Positions 59,816 to 64,000 of a stretch of 64,000 nucleotides of DNA are shown here, piece by piece. Both the position numbers and the translations under genes were made by a program. Source of the stretch: Hydrogenophilales bacterium (lineage in GTDB: Bacteria > Pseudomonadota > Gammaproteobacteria > Burkholderiales > Thiobacillaceae); NCBI GenBank assembly GCA_023258975.1, contig JAHFRD010000001.1:317168-381167 (forward strand), written 5' to 3'. The notes under the pieces were generated by a model. It did not search any database. It was given only the letters and a program-made list of their open reading frames with translations, and was not told the DNA's origin. Position 1 is the first letter of the stretch. Each line of letters starts with the position of its first letter.

Positions 59816-61749
59816 TCCCCCCTTCTTTCAGCCCGTATCCCGGGCTTCATCTTGCCGATGACATGCATTTCGCAGGCGCGGCAATCGAACTTGAGCGTCA
59901 GGCGTTCATTGCCGTTCACCAGCGTCATCGGCTCGGCGCGCACCTGGCCCTGCACGCCGGTGACGCCCTTGGCCTGTTTCGGGCACAGGCTGAACGAATA
60001 GCGCAGGCAGTGCTTGGTAATCATCAGGGAAACCTCGCCGGTTTCCGCGCGCGCCTCATAAGCGGCGGCGATCAGCTTGACGCCATGCCGGGCGTAGAAC
60101 GCGCGAGCGGCCTGGTTGTAGACATTGGCGAGGTAGGTCAGCGCCTCCTCCGGGTACGGCGCGGGCGGTTCGACGGCGGCCTTGCGTGGGGGGCGCCGGT
60201 AATCGGCCAGGCGCGCGGCCCGCAGGCGACTCACCGCCTCGCGGCGCAGCTTGTTGGCGGCCGAGGCGGGCACGAACCAGGGCTGGCTCCAGGCCACCGT
60301 CAATTCCAGCAGGGAGAACTCGCTGCCGCCGAAACGGGCGAGTTGTTCGCGCAGGGCGGCTTCCGCCTTGTCCGGCTCACGCGCCGGCTGCTTTTCCCAA
60401 GGCAGGCTGGCGCTGGCGCTGACGCCGTCGGCATCGTGCAGGGTCAATGCGAAACCCGCGTCGGTCTCGGCGAATCCGGCCCAGATGTCGATATGGCGCT
60501 CGGACGAGGCTTTGTTCAGCGCCAGTTCCCAAACGTGGTCGCGGTTGCGGCTGATCGCCGTTCCCACGCCGAGGCCCGGCATCGCCGCCGGCGGCTCGTT
60601 TGGTTCGATGCGCCAGAGCGACGGGCCGACGGCGCGCGCCGTGTTCGCCCGCAAGCCCATCACCTCGCGCTTGTGCATGTAGGTGAGGCCGTCGCCATTG
60701 GCGAGCGCTTCTTCCGCTTCGATTTCAAACCAGTCCGCGCCGATGCGCGTGACCGTTCCCAAGGGCAGGCCGACGAAGGCGGGAGTGTCGAAAGCGCCGA
60801 TGTCCGCCTTGCGGCCATTGGAAAAATAATCGGTGGCGCCGCGATGGAAGGTCTTGTCCGGATCGGGCGTGAACAGCAGTTGCGTGTGGCCGCTGGAAGC
60901 GCGCGCGAGGTACGGCAGATGCGGCGGGCGCTTTTCCAGGATTTCGTCGAGCAAGCGGCGGTAATGGCCGGTGATGTTCTTCACATAGCCGACATCCTTG
61001 TAGCGCCCCTCGATCTTGAAACTGCGCACGCCGGCGTCGATCAGGGCTTCCAGGTTGCCGCTCTGGTTGTTGTCCTTCACCGACAGCAGGTGTTTGTCGA
61101 AGGCGACCACGCGGCCCAGATCGTCCCGCAGGGTGTAGGGCAGACGGCAGGCCTGCGAGCAGTCGCCCCGGTTGGCGCTGCGGCCGGTGTGGGCATGGCT
61201 GATGTTGCACTGCCCGGAAAAAGCCACGCACAGGGCGCCGTGGATGAAGTGTTCGAGCACGGTGTCGGGCGGCACGGCGGCGCGGATTTCCGCGATTTCC
61301 CGAATCGTGAGTTCGCGCGCCAGGACGATCTGGGAAAAGCCCACGTCGGCCAGAAAACGCGCCTTCTCCGGGGTGCGGATGTCGCATTGCGTGGAGGCGT
61401 GCAGGGCGATCGGCGGCAGATCCACTTGTAGCAAGCCCATGTCCTGCACGATCAGCGCATCCACCCCGGCGTCATACAGTTCATGCGCCAGCTTGCGCGC
61501 CGGCTCCAGTTCCGCGTCGTTCAGGATGGTGTTGAGGGTGGCGAAGATGCGCGCGTGGTAGCGATGCGCGAACGCCACCAGCGCGGCGATCTCGCTCACC
61601 GTGTTGCCCGCGTTGTGGCGGGCGCCAAATGCCGGCCCGCCGATATAGACCGCGTCGGCGCCATGTAGAACGGCCTCGCGGCCGATCTCGGCATTCCTGG
61701 CCGGAGCGAGGAGTTCGAGAGTATCGAGGGAAGTTTGAGGAAGCATCAT
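59797..61749 (-). CDS. rlhA: 23S rRNA 5-hydroxycytidine C2501 synthase (peptidase U32 family)
   Basis: A 650-residue U32-family protein, close to E. coli RlhA (653). [20 protein letters not shown] opens it, [20 protein letters not shown] with CSQACRLPY supplies the Cys-rich iron-sulfur region (about residues 165-200), and the C-terminal domain has [14 protein letters not shown] and [14 protein letters not shown] with further Cys. It hydroxylates C2501 of 23S rRNA. ATG 61749 (or 61746) is used; GGAGG precedes. The last codons overlap the histidine-kinase remnant. Confidence 0.88.
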   Translation of the reverse strand: MMLPQTSLDTLELLAPARNAEIGREAVLHGADAVYIGGPAFGARHNAGNTVSEIAALVAFAHRYHARIFATLNTILNDAELEPARKLAHELYDAGVDALIVQDMGLLQVDLPPIALHASTQCDIRTPEKARFLADVGFSQIVLARELTIREIAEIRAAVPPDTVLEHFIHGALCVAFSGQCNISHAHTGRSANRGDCSQACRLPYTLRDDLGRVVAFDKHLLSVKDNNQSGNLEALIDAGVRSFKIEGRYKDVGYVKNITGHYRRLLDEILEKRPPHLPYLARASSGHTQLLFTPDPDKTFHRGATDYFSNGRKADIGAFDTPAFVGLPLGTVTRIGADWFEIEAEEALANGDGLTYMHKREVMGLRANTARAVGPSLWRIEPNEPPAAMPGLGVGTAISRNRDHVWELALNKASSERHIDIWAGFAETDAGFALTLHDADGVSASASLPWEKQPAREPDKAEAALREQLARFGGSEFSLLELTVAWSQPWFVPASAANKLRREAVSRLRAARLADYRRPPRKAAVEPPAPYPEEALTYLANVYNQAARAFYARHGVKLIAAAYEARAETGEVSLMITKHCLRYSFSLCPKQAKGVTGVQGQVRAEPMTLVNGNERLTLKFDCRACEMHVIGKMKPGIRAERRGDQKKGS

Positions 61750-61926
61750 GGAGGCGTGGCGGCGGCGCGCCGGGCTGGATCGCGCCGGACTATATCCCAT
61801 GCGGGTCGCGCGGCGCTTCCGCAGCGGAGAGCCGAGCGCCGCTTCCCTTCCGTCCGCGCAAGAAAAAGCGCCCGATTGGCCAAAGGCCGCACGGGCGCCG
61901 GAGGAGCGCGGTACTGCCGGTGAAGC

Positions 61927-62298
61927 TCAGGCGGCGGCTTTCATGGCGGCGCTGGAAACCTGGGCCACTTGTTCCTGAGCCAGCTTGATGCCTTCCTGGA
62001 ACAGGTTGCCGTATTCGGTGCTGGTGGCATGGACGTCGGTCATGCCGGCGCGCGCGGCGGCCATGTTGCGCTCGCCCAGTTCGCGGGCCAGCGCGGTCTG
62101 GCCGGCCATCAGATCCTGGTAACCCTTGGCCTTGGTCAGCATTTCCATGCCACGAACGCTGGCATCCATGTAGAAAGCGGCCATTTCGGCTTGTTGCTGG
62201 AACATCTTGTCGAAAGTGCGCATGTTCAGTTCGGCGAACTTGCGGGCGGCTTCCAGAACGGTTTCATTGCTCTTTTCGATGATTTCGATGACTTGCAT
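61927..62298 (-). CDS. Phasin-family PHA granule protein
   Basis: A 123-residue helical protein matching Phasin_2: IEKSNETVLEAARKFAELNM, RTFDKMFQQQAEMAAFYMDA and LFQEGIKLAQEQVAQVSSAA. Phasins coat polyhydroxyalkanoate granules. AGGAG lies just before ATG 62298. The promoter region (62341-62371) holds TGCACAA-type repeats suited to PhaR. It is the first of the minus-strand genes after the PHA block, with phaR on the same strand upstream. Confidence 0.88.
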   Translation of the reverse strand: MQVIEIIEKSNETVLEAARKFAELNMRTFDKMFQQQAEMAAFYMDASVRGMEMLTKAKGYQDLMAGQTALARELGERNMAAARAGMTDVHATSTEYGNLFQEGIKLAQEQVAQVSSAAMKAAA

Positions 62299-62340
62299 GG
62301 TGGTTCTCCTGAAAGTTGAGTGAGCCGGGAATCCTGGGAT

Positions 62341-62371
62341 TTGTGCAGTGCACAAATGCTGCGGTGCACAA
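62341..62371. promoter_or_regulatory. Candidate PhaR operator upstream of the phasin gene
   Basis: TTGTGCA-G-TGCACAA (62341-62355) is a near-perfect palindrome, followed by TGCTGC and a second GTGCACAA (62364-62371). PhaR repressors bind TGC/GCA-rich sites at phasin promoters, and phaR lies 62 bases further along. Operator position 43-73 bases before the phasin ATG fits repression. Confidence 0.6.
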
Positions 62372-62432
62372 TACCCAGACGCATTTCAACTGTCAACACT
62401 CCTGCATCAGAAATCAAAACTGCCGCGTCGAA

Positions 62433-62909
62433 TCAGGCTTTGGATCCGCGGCCGTTGTCGCCGCCGGGCGGCAGCGAGTTGCGGTAGGCCTCTTCCATGT
62501 CTTTCCAGAAGCTCATGTTCTGCTGCCCGAGCTTCATCCAGAAGTCCATCGGATTGCCACCCCAGACCCCCTGCATCTGTTCGGTGAACATGCGTTGCTG
62601 CTTGATGAACAGGTCCAGGCTTTGATCGAGAAAGGCGGTGAACGCGGCTTGTGTGGTATCGCCGTAGAAGCGGATGAAACGCTCCAGCATGGTGGCGGTG
62701 AACAGCGGGCTGCCGCTGGCCTCCTGTTCCATGATGATTTGCAGCAGGATCGCGCGCGTGATGTCGGTCTCGCTTTGCGAATCGACCACGCGGAAGGGCA
62801 CCGCATGCATGACCAGATCCTTCACCTCGGCCAGCGTGATGTAGCGGCTCTCCTCGGTGTCGTAGAGGCGCCGATTCGGATATTTCTTGATCAGGCGTTC
62901 GGTCGTCAT
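62433..62909 (-). CDS. phaR: Polyhydroxyalkanoate synthesis repressor
   Basis: A 158-residue regulator. RLIKKYPNRRLYDTEESRYI (about residues 5-24) is the PHB_acc_N DNA-binding domain; the remaining helices (GDTTQAAFTAFLDQSLDLFI, WMKLGQQNMSFWKDMEEAYR) form the PHA-binding part. PhaR represses phasin genes until granules form and titrate it. ATG 62909 is the family start. Next to phaB on the same strand; the terminator at 62928-62957 separates their transcripts. Confidence 0.9.
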   Translation of the reverse strand: MTTERLIKKYPNRRLYDTEESRYITLAEVKDLVMHAVPFRVVDSQSETDITRAILLQIIMEQEASGSPLFTATMLERFIRFYGDTTQAAFTAFLDQSLDLFIKQQRMFTEQMQGVWGGNPMDFWMKLGQQNMSFWKDMEEAYRNSLPPGGDNGRGSKA

Positions 62910-62927
62910 GGTGAGGCTCCCCCAATA

Positions 62928-62957
62928 CAAAAACACCAACGGCTGCAGCCGTTGGTG
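62928..62957 (-). terminator. Rho-independent terminator after phaB
   Basis: CACCAACGGCTGCAGCCGTT plus GGTG (62934-62957) is a perfect 24-base palindrome; reading leftward on the minus strand it is followed by five T residues. It ends the phaA-phaB transcript before phaR. Confidence 0.88.
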
Positions 62958-62969
62958 ATGTTTACAGCA

Positions 62970-63716
62970 TCAACACATGTGCTGGCCGCCATTGGCCGCG
63001 ATGTTGGCGCCGGTGATGAAAGCGCCGTCTTCGCTGGCCAGGAAGGCCACCAGAGCGGCGATCTCCTCCGGCTTGCCGAGACGGCCCACGGGTATTTGCG
63101 CGACGATTCCGTTGCGCACGTCTTCGGGAATCGCCATCACCATTTCCGTGCCGATATAGCCGGGGGAAATGGAGTTGACGGTGACGCCCTTCTTCGCCGT
63201 CTCCTGGGCCAGGGACATGGTAAAGCCATGCATCCCGGCCTTGGCGGCTGCGTAGTTGGTCTGGCCGAACTGGCCCTTCTGGCCGTTGATCGAGGAAATG
63301 TTGATGACGCGCCCCCAACCCTTGTTCAGCATGCCGTCGACCACCTGTTTGGTGACGTTGAACACGGAGACCAGATTCACGTTCAGCACGGCATTCCATT
63401 GATCCGGCCCCATCTTGCGGAAGGTGCCGTCCTTGGTGATGCCGGCGTTGTTGACCAGCACATCGACGCCGCCGAAATCGGCGTTGAGCTTCTCGCCCAT
63501 CGCCTTGCAATCGTCGAAGTTGGAGACATCGCACTTGACCAGGGCCATGTCGTGGCCGGCCTCGGCCATCTTCGCCTTCCATTCATTGGCCTGGGCTTCG
63601 TCCACGTAGGTGGACACCACCTTGCAACCCGCCTGCGCCAGCTTCATGCAAATGGCGCTGCCGATGCCACCGGTGCCGCCGGTGATGAGGGCTACTTTTC
63701 CATTCAATCCGTTCAT
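62970..63716 (-). CDS. phaB: Acetoacetyl-CoA reductase
   Basis: A 248-residue short-chain dehydrogenase. ALITGGTGGIGSAICMKLAQ binds NADPH; NNAGITKDGTFRKM, INISSINGQKGQFGQTNYAA and AKAGMHGF carry the catalytic Ser, Tyr and Lys. It makes (R)-3-hydroxybutyryl-CoA for PHB. AAGGAAAAG precedes ATG 63716. The ketothiolase phaA lies 11 bases upstream; no phaC synthase is in the window, so it must be further away. Confidence 0.93.
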   Translation of the reverse strand: MNGLNGKVALITGGTGGIGSAICMKLAQAGCKVVSTYVDEAQANEWKAKMAEAGHDMALVKCDVSNFDDCKAMGEKLNADFGGVDVLVNNAGITKDGTFRKMGPDQWNAVLNVNLVSVFNVTKQVVDGMLNKGWGRVINISSINGQKGQFGQTNYAAAKAGMHGFTMSLAQETAKKGVTVNSISPGYIGTEMVMAIPEDVRNGIVAQIPVGRLGKPEEIAALVAFLASEDGAFITGANIAANGGQHMC

Positions 63717-63727
63717 GTTCTTTTCCT

Positions 63728-64000
63728 TTAAATCCGTTCCACGGCGAGAGCCACGCCCTGGCCGCCGCCGATACACAGGGTGGCGAGACCCTTGTTCGCG
63801 CCACTGCGTTGCATGCCATAGAGCAGCGTCACCAGGATGCGCGCGCCGGAGGCGCCGATGGGGTGGCCGATGGAGATGGCGCCGCCGCTGACGTTGACCT
63901 TGGCCGGATCGAAACCGAGTTCCTGGTTGACCGACAGGGCCTGCGCGGCGAACGCTTCGTTGGCCTCGATCATGTCGAGATCGGCAACCGACCAGCCGGC
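63728..64000 (-). CDS. phaA: Acetyl-CoA acetyltransferase (beta-ketothiolase), C-terminal end, partial
   Basis: The last 90 residues of a thiolase; the gene runs off the window. [40 protein letters not shown] (active-site His) and [18 protein letters not shown] (second Cys) are diagnostic. It condenses two acetyl-CoA. The stop lies 11 bases before phaB. Confidence 0.93.
   Translation of the reverse strand, partial: AGWSVADLDMIEANEAFAAQALSVNQELGFDPAKVNVSGGAISIGHPIGASGARILVTLLYGMQRSGANKGLATLCIGGGQGVALAVERI

Noticed and set aside
1-64000. CRISPR array, prophage or complete insertion sequence
   Set aside because: No regularly spaced identical repeats, no structural phage genes, and the only transposase is a solitary RAYT without terminal repeats.

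Overview
The window is GC-rich, tightly packed chromosomal DNA from a proteobacterium, most likely a betaproteobacterium of the Rhodocyclales/Nitrosomonadales type. That placement is an inference from gene content: an aryl polyene (APE) cluster, the PHA genes phaA-phaB-phaR-phasin, a Wolinella-type di-heme fumarate reductase frdC-frdA-frdB, adjacent bpt and aat, separate glyQ and glyS, and YfiR/diguanylate cyclase signalling. No rRNA, tRNA, CRISPR array, prophage or complete insertion sequence is visible. Most genes overlap or nearly touch (ATGA, TGATG, GTGA junctions), and no stretch over 300 bases lacks a gene.

1-13.6 kb: the 3' part of an APE pigment cluster. It runs ammonia-lyase end, thioesterase, LolA-like carrier, MMPL exporter, DUF3261 lipoprotein, then ketosynthase/dehydratase/ketoreductase/ketosynthase in the order of E. 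coli apeO-P-Q-R, later an O-methyltransferase and a third ketosynthase. Two blocks break the usual order: a DUF4160 plus DUF2442-HTH pair between thioesterase and carrier, and an AT-richer block of two lipoproteins and a secreted protein before the methyltransferase.

13.6-29.8 kb: housekeeping and accessory genes. These include a SrkA-like kinase carrying an in-frame hairpin-rich insert, an orphan NAGGN-type amidotransferase bracketed by REP-like inverted repeats, a DsrE protein, a Rieske oxygenase, a nitroreductase-VanZ-DUF455-remnant operon, an M48 protein whose HExxH motif reads HQISH, a Crp-family regulator beside a secreted 23-residue-repeat protein, a REP-associated transposase, mog, tcdA, a SEC-C protein, ubiA, a GlcD-like dehydrogenase and an SseB-domain protein.

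29.8-39 kb: a signalling region with two plus-strand operons. The first is TonB-dependent receptor, YfiR, GGDEF-EAL and a ROK kinase. The second is a Cache adenylate cyclase, a small phosphate-binding-like protein and a porin. They suggest envelope sensing coupled to c-di-GMP and cAMP.

39-53.4 kb, mostly minus strand: thyA, a PilZ protein, the N-degron transferases bpt and aat, gloA, a SnoaL-like protein, a YgjP peptidase, frdCAB, plsC, gmhB and glyQ/glyS. An AT-richer ATPase-DUF4325 gene sits between glyQ and glyS with no free space on either side.

53.4-64 kb: an OmpR/EnvZ-type two-component pair divergent from secreted proteins, a ZIP transporter, an MBL-fold di-iron protein, a methyltransferase, a histidine-kinase remnant, rlhA, and the PHA locus with a likely PhaR operator upstream of the phasin gene.
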